The notes: a model not told the origin generated them from the sequence alone. Counted from the first letter of the stretch, positions 7,355 to 16,778 are shown. The stretch is DNA of 39,604 nt from an uncultured Mycoplasmatota bacterium (GCA_900553855.1 USFG01000011.1:1-39604), one strand, 5' to 3'. Made by a program: numbers and translations.

Positions 7355-9731
7355 AATTGTTATTGCATTAGGAGGAAATGCATTAGGTAAAAATCCTCAA
7401 GAACAGCATGATAGAATTGAAAGTACAGTAAAATATTTAATAGATTTAGTACAAGCTGGAAATCAAATTGTTATCACCCACGGAAATGGTCCACAAGTAG
7501 GAATGATTTATGATTCTATGAAAGAAGATAAAGTTCCATTTGCTGAAAGTGGAGCAATGTCACAAGGCTATATTGGTTATCAATTACAACAATCATTAAA
7601 AGATGAGTTGAATAAAAGAAAAATAAAAAAGGAAGTTGTAACAGTAATTACCCAAGTAGAAGTAAATCCTTTAGATCCTGCATTTAAAAATCCAACTAAA
7701 CCAATAGGAGAATTTTTGACTCGCGAGCAAGCATTAGAAAAACAAAAACAAGAAAAAGCTGTTTATAAAGAAGACGCAGGCAGAGGATATCGAAAAGTAG
7801 TTGCATCTCCAGAGCCAAAGAAAATATTAGAACTTGGCACAATTAAAAATTTAATGGAGCAAGGCACCATAGTAATTGCTTGTGGTGGCGGTGGTGTACC
7901 TGTAGTTAAGACAAAAACAAACGGCTACGAGGGAATAGATGCTGTTATAGATAAAGATAAAACAAGCGCATTACTTGCTCAAGAAATTAATGCAGATACT
8001 TTACTAATTTTAACTGATGTTGAAAAAGTATCTTATAACTACAAACAAAAAAATGAAGAAGAAATAAATAAATTATCTATAGCTGAAGCAAGAGTTGGTA
8101 TTAGACATGATGAATTTAAAGAAGGAAGCATGTTACCGAAAATAGAGGCTTCTATTGGATTTGTTAAAGCTACAGGAAATAAAGCAATTATTACATCTTT
8201 ATTTAAAGCTAAAGAAGCATTAGAAGGTAAAACAGGTACATTAATTTATAAACCTGAAGTAAAGAAAGAAGAAAAGAAAAAGAGAATCTCATTTTCACTT
8301 AGTGCATTTACTATAATCCTAGCTTTAATATTTATACTTGCAATAATTACACATTTACTTCCTAAAGCATCATTTATTGGTGAAGAAATAGTAAATGGTA
8401 GTGGAGTAGTAGGAGCTACATTATCCCAAACATTATTGGCGCCTATTCGAGGTTTTGCAGATGCTATTGATATTTGTGTATTTATATTAATTCTTGGAGC
8501 TTTCCTAAAAATAGTGAATTCAACTCAAGCTATCGAAACAGGAATTCAAGTCTTAATTAAAAAACTTCATGGACATGAATTAGTATTAATTCCTATCCTT
8601 ATGATAATATTTTCAATAGGTGGTACTACTTATGGCATGCTTGAAGAAACTGTTGGTTTCTATGCATTACTTGCTGCCGCTATGGTAGCAGCAGGTATGG
8701 ATACTGTTGTATCTTCAGCTATTGTACTTTTAGGAGCTGGATCAGGAGTTCTTGGCTCAACAGTAAACCCCTTTGCTGTAGGTGTTGCAGTTGATGCTGC
8801 AAAGTCAACCTTACCAGCAGGAGTAGCTATAAATCAAGGAACAATAATTGGATTAGGAACAATGTTATGGTTGTCAACTTTAATAATTTCTATAATATTT
8901 GTAATGCTATATGCAAAACAAGTTATTAAGAAAAAAGGCTCAACAATATTAAGTTTACAAGAACAAAGAAATATGGAGGCTACTTATGGCGAAGATATTG
9001 AAAGAGCTGAAGCTAAATTAACTGGAAAACAAAAAATTACATTAATTTTATTTGCATTAACTTTTGTTATTATGATTATGAGTTTTATACCTTGGGAAGA
9101 TTTTGGTATTACAGCATTTGTAAACTCTAAAATATTTGGTTTATCATGGTTAGTTGGCGTGCCAATTGGTCAATGGTATTTCCAAGAAGCAACATTATGG
9201 TTTTTAATTATGGCCATAGTAATTGCACTTGTAAATCGTATGAAAGAGAACGAGATTGTTGATAAAATAATTGATGGTGCTGATGATATGGTAGGTGTAA
9301 TATTAATAATTGCACTTGCAAGAGGAGCATCAGTATTAATGAGTGACACACACTTAGATAATTATATAATTTATAATGCTGCAAATGTACTAAAAGTTTT
9401 ACCAAAGGTAGTGTTTGCTCCATTAAATTATATTTTACATGTCGGACTTTCTGTATTAGTTCCATCTAGTAGTGGACTTGCAACATTATCAACTCCAATT
9501 ATGGCTCCACTTGCACATCAAGTAGGATACAATGTTGAAGCTACTATAATGGGAATGGTAGCAGCAAACGGATTTGTAAATCTATTTACACCAACTTGTG
9601 GCGCTATAATGGGAGGCCTAGCACTTGCAAAAGTAGAATACACAACCTGGTTAAAATGGGTATTTAAAGTATTAGCTTGTATAATGCTTGCAAATATAGT
9701 AATATTAACAATTGCAATGTTAGTTTTATAA
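7347..9731 (+). CDS. Carbamate kinase fused to ArcD/YfcC-type antiporter
   Basis: 794 residues in one uninterrupted frame. Residues 1-302 are a complete carbamate kinase: IALGGNALG, THGNGPQVG, ACGGGGVPVV, DKDKTSALLA, LTDVEKV and GSMLPKIEA are all present, so it should make ATP from carbamoyl phosphate. A basic-acidic linker (about 303-315, KKEEKKKR) joins it to a 479-residue membrane half with about twelve hydrophobic segments. This half is of the YfcC/C4-dicarboxylate-carrier-like superfamily that includes arginine/ornithine exchangers (GGTTYGMLEETVGFY and VPSSSGLATLSTPIMAPLA are typical). By its place it replaces separate arcC and arcD. The antiporter function is inferred from context. The kinase would face the cytosol at the membrane. 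The start overlaps arcB by eight bases. Confidence 0.93.
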   Translation: MSKIVIALGGNALGKNPQEQHDRIESTVKYLIDLVQAGNQIVITHGNGPQVGMIYDSMKEDKVPFAESGAMSQGYIGYQLQQSLKDELNKRKIKKEVVTVITQVEVNPLDPAFKNPTKPIGEFLTREQALEKQKQEKAVYKEDAGRGYRKVVASPEPKKILELGTIKNLMEQGTIVIACGGGGVPVVKTKTNGYEGIDAVIDKDKTSALLAQEINADTLLILTDVEKVSYNYKQKNEEEINKLSIAEARVGIRHDEFKEGSMLPKIEASIGFVKATGNKAIITSLFKAKEALEGKTGTLIYKPEVKKEEKKKRISFSLSAFTIILALIFILAIITHLLPKASFIGEEIVNGSGVVGATLSQTLLAPIRGFADAIDICVFILILGAFLKIVNSTQAIETGIQVLIKKLHGHELVLIPILMIIFSIGGTTYGMLEETVGFYALLAAAMVAAGMDTVVSSAIVLLGAGSGVLGSTVNPFAVGVAVDAAKSTLPAGVAINQGTIIGLGTMLWLSTLIISIIFVMLYAKQVIKKKGSTILSLQEQRNMEATYGEDIERAEAKLTGKQKITLILFALTFVIMIMSFIPWEDFGITAFVNSKIFGLSWLVGVPIGQWYFQEATLWFLIMAIVIALVNRMKENEIVDKIIDGADDMVGVILIIALARGASVLMSDTHLDNYIIYNAANVLKVLPKVVFAPLNYILHVGLSVLVPSSSGLATLSTPIMAPLAHQVGYNVEATIMGMVAANGFVNLFTPTCGAIMGGLALAKVEYTTWLKWVFKVLACIMLANIVILTIAMLVL

Positions 9732-9737
9732 AAATAC

Positions 9738-9764
9738 AAAAGAGTTCAAAAGAACTCTTTTTAT
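9738..9764 (+). terminator. arc operon terminator
   Basis: AAAAGAGTTC and GAACTCTTTT form a 10-base stem with an AAAA loop, seven bases after the stop. Confidence 0.9.
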
Positions 9765-9854
9765 AGAATAAGAATTTCATAAAAATAATAACCATAAAAA
9801 GTTATTTATGTAAAAGTGTATTTAAAATAAATTAAAGAATAATAAGTATTGAAA

Positions 9855-9872
9855 TATAAATGATTATTTATA
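9855..9872. promoter_or_regulatory. Palindrome upstream of ABC transporter operon
   Basis: TATAAAT-GATT-ATTTATA is a perfect 7-4-7 palindrome about 90 bases before the start codon. It is a candidate operator. It does not clearly match an arginine box. Confidence 0.3.
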
Positions 9873-9961
9873 AAGACTATTGTCTAAATTTTGAAATTGA
9901 TTAAGTTAAGGACAACAAGAAAAGTAATTAACTGAGATAGAAAGAGAGGTGTTGTCGAGAA

Positions 9962-11410
9962 ATGTTTATTCGACGTAGTAAAAAAAAGAATTTGTTTGGC
10001 ATTATATTGTTAATATTTACTATATGTACTATATTAACAGGATGTAGAAAAGAAAAAAAGGGAGAACTAATATTAGTAACAGAGGCAGGCTTTGCTCCAT
10101 ATGAATATTATTCTAATGGTAAAATTGTAGGTGTAGATATAGATATAGCCCGTAAGATTGCTGATTATCTTAATAAAGAATTAGTAATTAAAGATGTTGC
10201 TTTTGATTCAATAATAAATGAAGTAAAAACCAAAAAGAGTGATATAGGAGCAGCCGGAATATCTTATACAGAAGAAAGAGCCATGGAAGTAGATTTTACC
10301 GTTAATTATGCATCAAGCAGACAAGTAATTATAGTTAAAAATGATAGTTTAATAACAGATGCAAATAATTTACAAGGCAAGGTAGCAGTTCAATTAGGGA
10401 CAATCGCTGATTCTTATCTAACAGAAAAGTATCCAAATATTACATTAATTCGTGAAAAAAAATTTTTAGCAGCAATACAAGATTTAAAAGATAATAAAGT
10501 TGATGCAGTCGTAATGGATGAGTTGCCAGCCAAAAAATTAATAACAAAAGATATGATTATACTTCCAAATCCCCTTGTAGTTGATAATTATGGAATGGTT
10601 ATATCCAAAGATAATAAGGAATTATTAAATTCATGCAATATTGTAATTGAACAAATGAAAAATAATGGTGAGATAGATAATATTATTTTAAATCATATGG
10701 GAATAGACCAAAAGGTAAATAAAAATACAATTTTTGATAGAATATATAACAGTATTATATTAGACGGAAGATATAAATATATATTAACGGGATTATTAAA
10801 TACATTAATAATAGCACTAGGAGCAGTTATAATAGGAGTTTTTTTAGGAACATTACTAGCTATTATTAGAAATTATCATGATAATACCAATAAACTAAAA
10901 TTATTAAATGCAATAGCAAGATTATATATTACAATTATAAGAGGAACACCTAGTATATTACAACTCATGATTATATATTACGTAATATTTAAATCAGTGT
11001 CTATTAATATTGTTTTAGTTGGAATACTAGCGTTTGGAATAAATAGTGCAGCCTATGTAGCAGAAATTATAAGAGCTGGATTAAACTCTGTTAATAGAGG
11101 ACAAATAGAAGCAGGCTATGCACTAGGATTAGATTATAAAAAGGTAATAAGGTATATTGTTTTACCTCAAGCAATAAAGAATATTATTCCTGCACTCGGA
11201 AATGAATTTATAACACTTGTAAAAGAAACTTCAGTAGGTGCTTATATAGGTATAGTTGAACTTACCAAGGCAAGTGATATAATTGCATCTCGAACATATG
11301 ATTATTTCTTTCCATTAATTTTAATTGCAATCATATATTTAATTATTACTTATGGATTAAGTAAAATAGTTAATTTAATTGAAAAGAGGTTAAAAAATGT
11401 TAAAAATTAA
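9962..11410 (+). CDS. Polar amino acid ABC transporter, binding protein fused to permease
   Basis: 482 residues. A lipoprotein signal ends in LTGC (Cys28). Residues 29-255 are a family 3 solute-binding protein (TEAGFAPYEYY, GVDIDIARKIADYL, DIGAAGISYTEERA). Residues about 265-482 are a HisM/GlnP-type permease with an EAA loop (EAGYALGLDYKKVIRYIVLPQA pattern split over two helices). This single-chain arrangement resembles GlnP-type transporters in Firmicutes. The binding domain would be tethered outside by the permease and possibly by lipid on Cys28. Substrate is not readable; arginine or glutamine is plausible beside the arc operon. GAGAGGTG lies 10 bases upstream. The 3' end overlaps the ATPase gene by 14 bases. 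Confidence 0.93.
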   Translation: MFIRRSKKKNLFGIILLIFTICTILTGCRKEKKGELILVTEAGFAPYEYYSNGKIVGVDIDIARKIADYLNKELVIKDVAFDSIINEVKTKKSDIGAAGISYTEERAMEVDFTVNYASSRQVIIVKNDSLITDANNLQGKVAVQLGTIADSYLTEKYPNITLIREKKFLAAIQDLKDNKVDAVVMDELPAKKLITKDMIILPNPLVVDNYGMVISKDNKELLNSCNIVIEQMKNNGEIDNIILNHMGIDQKVNKNTIFDRIYNSIILDGRYKYILTGLLNTLIIALGAVIIGVFLGTLLAIIRNYHDNTNKLKLLNAIARLYITIIRGTPSILQLMIIYYVIFKSVSINIVLVGILAFGINSAAYVAEIIRAGLNSVNRGQIEAGYALGLDYKKVIRYIVLPQAIKNIIPALGNEFITLVKETSVGAYIGIVELTKASDIIASRTYDYFFPLILIAIIYLIITYGLSKIVNLIEKRLKNVKN

Positions 11411-12122
11411 GTCTTTAAAGAAAAATTTTGGCTCTAAAAAAGTATTAAAAGGTATAGATTTAGAAGTAAACAAAGGCGATATTGTAGGTATAATAGGTCC
11501 AAGCGGATGTGGTAAATCAACACTTTTGAGAACCATAAATTTACTTGAAATACCAACAAGTGGTACAATTAACTTTGAAGGAAAAAATTTAGATTTTAAA
11601 GAAAATTTAACTTTAGTTAGAAGAAAAATAGGAATGTTATTTCAACAATTTAACCTATTTAGTAATATGACTGTACTTGAAAATATAATTTTAGCCCCTG
11701 TAAAATTAAAAATAATGTCACACGATGAAGCAGTAAAAGAGGCTACAAGTTTATTAAAGAAAATAGATTTATATGATAAAAAAGATTATTATCCTTATGA
11801 ACTTTCAGGAGGACAACAACAAAGAATAGCAATTATAAGAGCTCTTATTATGCATCCGGATTTGATGTTATTTGATGAACCTACGTCAGCTCTTGATCCT
11901 GAAATGATAGGTGAAGTAACCAATTTGATGAAGGAAATTGCCAACCAAGGAATGACTATGATAGTTGTATCACATGAAATGAATTTTATAAAAAAATTTG
12001 CAACTAAAGTAATTTTTATGGAAGATGGAAAAATAATTGAACAAGGCACCAAAGAAGAAATATTTAATCATCCCAAAGATGATAGACTAAAGGAATTTTT
12101 ATCAAAAGTAAAAAACATATGA
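11397..12122 (+). CDS. Polar amino acid ABC transporter ATPase
   Basis: 241 residues, the normal size of GlnQ/ArtP ATPases that power polar amino acid uptake. Walker A GPSGCGKST starts at residue 34, the Q-loop is in MLFQQFNLF, the signature LSGGQQQR starts at 136, Walker B LMLFDEP contains Asp160-Glu161, and the switch His is in VVSHEM. It overlaps the fused binding protein-permease gene, so the two make one transporter: two copies of each chain, with the ATPase on the cytosolic face. Confidence 0.97.
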   Translation: MLKIKSLKKNFGSKKVLKGIDLEVNKGDIVGIIGPSGCGKSTLLRTINLLEIPTSGTINFEGKNLDFKENLTLVRRKIGMLFQQFNLFSNMTVLENIILAPVKLKIMSHDEAVKEATSLLKKIDLYDKKDYYPYELSGGQQQRIAIIRALIMHPDLMLFDEPTSALDPEMIGEVTNLMKEIANQGMTMIVVSHEMNFIKKFATKVIFMEDGKIIEQGTKEEIFNHPKDDRLKEFLSKVKNI

Positions 12123-12125
12123 AAT

Positions 12126-12165
12126 AAAAAAGAATTTGTAAAAAATTTAATCAAATTCTTTTTTT
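12126..12165 (+). terminator. ABC transporter operon terminator
   Basis: AAAAAAGAATTTG and CAAATTCTTTTTT form a 13-base stem with a 13-base loop, directly after the stop. Confidence 0.88.
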
Positions 12166-12366
12166 ATTAAATTAAAACAATTAATATTCATAAAATTCAC
12201 ATTATAAAATAAAGATGTAAAATTACCAGTATTAGCTAACAGAAAATAAACTTACAAATCTTCGAAACAAAAAAATATATGTAGTAACATAGATTCTGTT
12301 TTTCATTTCTGATAACTAAATAATCGTTACAAATTAACTAAAATTTAAGAAATTGCGTTCAAAAAA

Positions 12367-12395
12367 TTTACAACTAATAATCAAAGTGTTATACT
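12367..12395 (+). promoter_or_regulatory. Promoter of ClpX-like gene
   Basis: TTTACA, a 17-base spacer and TATACT with TG one base upstream (extended -10). Predicted start is near 12402 and the leader is about 30 bases with AAGGAG. Confidence 0.7.
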
Positions 12396-12431
12396 AAAAA
12401 CAATTTATAACAAATAGAAGGAGTATGCATT

Positions 12432-14090
12432 ATGGAATATGCAGTAAAATATCAAAATATCAAAATAGATGAAGAAACCAATTTATTTATACCATTAGAA
12501 ATAATTAAAGGACATGTTAAAGAAGATACATTTACAACCAATAAATATACCTATAAGTATATTACAACATCAAATATTAATTGCAAATATTTAGTAGGGC
12601 CATCATTTACCATGGATTACATAAGAGATTTCTATGCCTTACCAGCTGATGAATTATCTAATAAAGATGTTATTGAACTAGTTCTAATGGAAGCAAAAGA
12701 CTGTGTAGTTGTATATAAAAACGGTAAATTTGTATTCTTAGATTTAAGTACATTATCAACCCCAAATAAAAAAGTAGAACTATATCAAATAATTGATGGT
12801 GAAACATGTCTAATGTTAAATCAAGACTCAGTAAACGAATTATTAACAACTGATGAAATCTCTAAATTAAAAGAGAAATTAAAATTTATGAGAGATAAAA
12901 TTTGTAAATTTAGCTCATTTGCCGAAAATAAAGGGCTTGAATTACTTGAACTTCATGATGGAGTAACAAATCGTATTTATACAGCTGAAGTATTTGGTGA
13001 TATAAAAGATGAAGAAGAATCAAAAGAAGAAGAACTAGCCGAAGAAGAATTAACTGAAGAATTAAATATTCAAGAAGAAACGTTATATACAAATGAACAG
13101 CCAAAAACAAGTGCTCTTCAAAATTTTATTACATCTACTAATGAAACAAGTGTAGAAGGATTATACAAATATTTAAAAAGTAACATAATAGGACATGATG
13201 AAGCTTTAAAAAAGATTGCAACAATTCTTTATATGAATTATACATCTAGTCCACTATTTGGAACTGAATCAATACTAATTCCTGGTCCAACCGGAACCGG
13301 AAAAACTGCCACATTTAACTGTGCTGCTAAATACTTTGATGTACCATTTAGAAACATAAATACTTGTAATTTAGTACCAGAAGGAATAGTTGGAACAACC
13401 CTAGAAGATGAATTTGAAGCCCTTATAAGTGAATGCAAAGGAAATATGAAGTTAGCAGAAAAAGCAATTCTCGTATTTGATGAATTTGATAAAATCGGAG
13501 TAGATAAATTAGATACCAAGACCTCACTAGTAAATATCTTCTTAAAAGCCTTAGAAGGGGGAAGATTCCCAATTGCTAGACAAATGAAAGAAACTCAAAT
13601 ATATAATACCGGTATGGCAAGTAAGATATGTTTAGGTACTTTCCAAGAAGCTTTCAAAAAAGAAACAGCCCCAATTGGCTTTGGAAATAAAGCATCTCTA
13701 GAAGAAGAACAATTTGATAAATCATTACTAGTTAAAAAAGGATATTTTTCTTCTGAATTATTAACTAGATTTCAACACTTCATTCCATATAAAAATCTTA
13801 GTGAAGAAGATAAAAAGAAAATTCTTTTAGAATCAAAACTAAGCTATTATCTAGCAAAAAAAGAAAGGCTAAGTGCTCAATTTGGAATCGAAACAATTGG
13901 CGATGAAGAATTTGCTAAAGGTGTTTTAGAAGAAATAAAAAAACACGAAAAAAGTGTTAGAGACATGAATAACATAGTTGCCGATACATTTCTAGATATT
14001 GAATATGACATTTTATCAAATCAAGGAAAGTACAAAACATTAAAACTAACAAGTGATACAGTATCCAAAGGAAATTACGACTTATCCTAA
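12432..14090 (+). CDS. ClpX-like AAA+ ATPase with unfamiliar N-terminal domain
   Basis: 552 residues. Residues about 240-535 are a ClpX-type AAA+ module: NIIGHDEALKKI, Walker A GPTGTGKT (285-292), Walker B ILVFDEFDKIG with Asp350-Glu351, and a sensor-2-like SVRDMNNIV near 515. ICLGTFQEAF followed by IGFG (415-418) lines up with the ClpX loop that docks on ClpP. Unlike ClpX, there is no N-terminal zinc-binding Cys4. Instead there is a roughly 190-residue domain of unknown type and an acidic linker near 195-225. It is probably an unfoldase with its own substrate-recognition domain; the ClpP partnership is inferred from IGF. It is a single-gene unit with its own promoter and terminator. Confidence 0.85.
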   Translation: MEYAVKYQNIKIDEETNLFIPLEIIKGHVKEDTFTTNKYTYKYITTSNINCKYLVGPSFTMDYIRDFYALPADELSNKDVIELVLMEAKDCVVVYKNGKFVFLDLSTLSTPNKKVELYQIIDGETCLMLNQDSVNELLTTDEISKLKEKLKFMRDKICKFSSFAENKGLELLELHDGVTNRIYTAEVFGDIKDEEESKEEELAEEELTEELNIQEETLYTNEQPKTSALQNFITSTNETSVEGLYKYLKSNIIGHDEALKKIATILYMNYTSSPLFGTESILIPGPTGTGKTATFNCAAKYFDVPFRNINTCNLVPEGIVGTTLEDEFEALISECKGNMKLAEKAILVFDEFDKIGVDKLDTKTSLVNIFLKALEGGRFPIARQMKETQIYNTGMASKICLGTFQEAFKKETAPIGFGNKASLEEEQFDKSLLVKKGYFSSELLTRFQHFIPYKNLSEEDKKKILLESKLSYYLAKKERLSAQFGIETIGDEEFAKGVLEEIKKHEKSVRDMNNIVADTFLDIEYDILSNQGKYKTLKLTSDTVSKGNYDLS

Positions 14091-14106
14091 AAGTTGTAAT
14101 TTTTTT
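14072..14106 (+). terminator. Terminator built into end of ClpX-like gene
   Basis: AAATTACGACTT (14072-14083) pairs with AAGTTGTAATTT (14091-14102), 12 pairs with one G-U, then Ts. The stem contains the last codons and the loop contains the stop. Confidence 0.8.
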
Positions 14107-14168
14107 ATTTATAAATAAATGATATACTTAATTAAGTATTAATTACTAAATTGGAAAGAAGTGTCAAA

Positions 14169-16373
14169 ATGAAACATGAATTATTAGTTCCTGTTGGAAA
14201 TAAAGAATCCTTAATATATGCCATAAATAATGGTGCCGATGCTGTTTATCTTGCTGGTAAAAAATATGGTGCTCGCGCTTTTGCTGAAAACTTTACCCTA
14301 GAAGAAATAGAAGAAGCCACAAATTTATGCCATCTTTATGGTGTTAAAATTTTTATAACTGTAAATACTTTAATTTACGAATCAGAGTTTTCCTCATGTC
14401 TAGAATATATTGAGTCTCTTCATAAAATAGGCGTAGATGCTCTAATCTTACAAGATATCGGCTTAATCGAAGTTGTTCATAGTATGTTTCCTAATTTAGA
14501 AATTCATGCATCAACTCAAATGCACAATCATTCTAAGGAAAATATTAAATTTCTTGAAAGCCTAGGCATAAAAAGAGTCGTATTTGCTAGAGAACTCCAA
14601 TTAGATTTTATAAATGACTTAGATACTACAATGGAAAAAGAAGCATTTATTCATGGCTCCTTATGTATAAGTTATTCTGGTCAATGTTATTTTTCCAAAT
14701 GCATTCTAAATCGAAGCGCTAATCGCGGTGAATGTGCTGGAATGTGTAGATTAAAATATAACTTATTAGAAGATGGTAGACTAGTAAATAATTATGACAA
14801 ATATCTTTTAAGTCCTAAAGATTTATGCGGTATTGAAAACTTTAAAGAGTTAATGGATTCTAATATCTATTCATTTAAAATAGAAGGAAGAATGAAATCT
14901 CCCGCTTATGTTGGAATTGTAACTAAAATATATCGTAAACTAATTGATGACTATGAAAGTGGTAAAGAATTACAAGTTTCCCAATCTGATCTAGATGAAC
15001 TAAAATCAATATTTTATAGAGGCTACACTCCTGGTTTCCTATTTAATAATGAAGATATAATGAACTATGAATCATCTAATCATATCGGTTTGTATGCTGG
15101 TAAAATTATCAAAGTAACACCTAAAAAACTTGCAATCAAATTAGATATTGATTTGAAACAAGGCGATTCAATTCGCATCAAAAATATCAATAAAGGAATA
15201 ACCTTAAACTTTATCTATGATTCAAAAGATAATTTAATAAAGAGTGGTACTAAAGGAACAACAATTTATTTAGATAACTTTCTAAACCTAACCAAAGAAG
15301 ATGAAATATATCTTACATCACCTAAACTCCCATTAGAAACAAACATAACTAAGAAAATATCCGTTTCCATGAATTTTACCGCAAAACTAAATGAAAAAAT
15401 AAAATTAGAAGTAAGTGATGGAATAAATAATATAACGATTTATGGAGCAGAACCATCTGAAGCAATTAATCAACCAATAACCAAAGAAAATATTGAAAAA
15501 AGTTTAACCAAAACTGGAACAACGCCATACAAAGTAAGTTCTCTAAATATAAATATTTCTGGTAATCTATTCATTCGTAACATCGATTTAAATAATTTAA
15601 GAAGGGAAGTCCTTGAAGAATTATCTTTAAAAAGAATGAAAGCTTCTAAAGAGTTTATTAAAAATAATTACCAAGAAAATCTTCAAAATATTTCCAAAAC
15701 AAAGGAAATATATGTCCTAGCTAGAACCAAAGAACAAATTACAGTTCTAAAAAAATATCCAGTTAAAATAATTGTTGATAAATTAGATTTACTAGAACCA
15801 AACTTTATTTATAAAATTCCTAGAAATTTACTAACATATCCAAAATATAATGAAAAAGTATTAAATACGTCTTATGCCAGTATGATAGAAAATTCAGGTA
15901 ATATCAGTGATTATTTCTTAAACATAACTAATCATTATGCCCTAAATCTAGCACACAAATATAACACGATGGTAACACTTTCATTTGAAAATGATTTTAA
16001 TGAGTTAAAAAACATAATGAATAACTATCCAACTTCAAATACAGGATTATTAGTTTACGGTAAAATAGAACTTATGATGATGAAAGCCTGTCTTCTAAAA
16101 AACACATTTAAAGCCAAAAACTGTCACATTTGTAAAGATAAAAAAACATATAAATTGATAGATCGTAATAAGGAAGAATACGAAATATTAACATCACCTC
16201 AAAATCATACTTCCTATATTCTAAATTGTCATACTACCAACTTAATTGATAAAATACCAACCTATCAAGAACTTGGTATCACTAATTTTAGAGTAGATTT
16301 GTCAAGCGAAACAGCCGAAGATACAGTAAATATAATAGAACAAATTATATCAAAAATTAACATTAATAGCTAA
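14169..16373 (+). CDS. U32 family peptidase / RNA hydroxylase-like protein
   Basis: 734 residues. The N-terminal third is a U32 domain (ELLVPVGNKESLIYAINNGADAVYL, with AFIHGSLCISYSGQCYFS and NRSANRGECAGMCR giving the conserved cysteines), followed by a long C-terminal region like DUF3656 members. The two-domain length resembles E. coli RlhA (YdcP), which modifies 23S rRNA, and collagenase-like U32 proteins; which activity applies here cannot be read from sequence. The start is ATG 14169 (MKHELLVPVGN) with AGAAGTG upstream. A TTG at 14151 in frame is rejected because it falls before that site. The neighbouring sporulation block starts 30 bases later. Confidence 0.9.
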   Translation: MKHELLVPVGNKESLIYAINNGADAVYLAGKKYGARAFAENFTLEEIEEATNLCHLYGVKIFITVNTLIYESEFSSCLEYIESLHKIGVDALILQDIGLIEVVHSMFPNLEIHASTQMHNHSKENIKFLESLGIKRVVFARELQLDFINDLDTTMEKEAFIHGSLCISYSGQCYFSKCILNRSANRGECAGMCRLKYNLLEDGRLVNNYDKYLLSPKDLCGIENFKELMDSNIYSFKIEGRMKSPAYVGIVTKIYRKLIDDYESGKELQVSQSDLDELKSIFYRGYTPGFLFNNEDIMNYESSNHIGLYAGKIIKVTPKKLAIKLDIDLKQGDSIRIKNINKGITLNFIYDSKDNLIKSGTKGTTIYLDNFLNLTKEDEIYLTSPKLPLETNITKKISVSMNFTAKLNEKIKLEVSDGINNITIYGAEPSEAINQPITKENIEKSLTKTGTTPYKVSSLNINISGNLFIRNIDLNNLRREVLEELSLKRMKASKEFIKNNYQENLQNISKTKEIYVLARTKEQITVLKKYPVKIIVDKLDLLEPNFIYKIPRNLLTYPKYNEKVLNTSYASMIENSGNISDYFLNITNHYALNLAHKYNTMVTLSFENDFNELKNIMNNYPTSNTGLLVYGKIELMMMKACLLKNTFKAKNCHICKDKKTYKLIDRNKEEYEILTSPQNHTSYILNCHTTNLIDKIPTYQELGITNFRVDLSSETAEDTVNIIEQIISKININS

Positions 16374-16403
16374 TTATATACATAATAATTAATAGGTGAT
16401 CTA

Positions 16404-16778
16404 TTGAAAAAATATATTATCTTAACAATTATTATGTTTTTAATTGTTACTAAATCCTTAATGACTGATTATCAAACTAAAATGTTAATAAACCAAAACT
16501 TATCAACATATTACTTAAAATATCAAAATATTGACAGCAGTTATATTGAAATAAAACATACTCCAAACAAAAATGAAGTCTTTATTTCCATTTATCGTTT
16601 AACCACATTTACCGGAACAATTATTAAAAAGAAAAACAACATTATATACATTAAAGCCTTAGATCCCAATAACCATAACATTTACTTCAAATTTAACTTA
16701 GATACCAAAGTTTTAACAGTAACTAAATCAAGTTGGCTTTACCTTAACAAAGGTGATACATTTAGCTTTAATCTCTAA
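16404..16778 (+). CDS. Unknown small membrane-anchored protein
   Basis: 124 residues. One N-terminal hydrophobic segment (about 4-20) is followed by an extracytoplasmic-looking strand-rich domain (VFISIYRLTTFTGTIIKKKN). The start is TTG, supported by AGGTGATC (16394-16401), which is fully complementary to the usual 16S 3' end, two bases upstream. It sits directly before yabG and may be spore-related by position only. No family recognised. Confidence 0.65.
   Translation: MKKYIILTIIMFLIVTKSLMTDYQTKMLINQNLSTYYLKYQNIDSSYIEIKHTPNKNEVFISIYRLTTFTGTIIKKKNNIIYIKALDPNNHNIYFKFNLDTKVLTVTKSSWLYLNKGDTFSFNL

Noticed and set aside
7347..9731. The arcC-arcD fusion as a missed stop or sequencing error.
   Set aside because: The linker reads as a normal charged tether in one frame with no stop, and both halves are complete. 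Only resequencing can settle it, but the sequence gives no sign of error.
9208..9739. Leftward open frames inside arcCD.
   Set aside because: They lie antisense to a strongly coding frame, have no ribosome site and no sensible protein wording.
9855..9872. An arginine box.
   Set aside because: The palindrome lacks the TGAAT/ATTCA half-sites.
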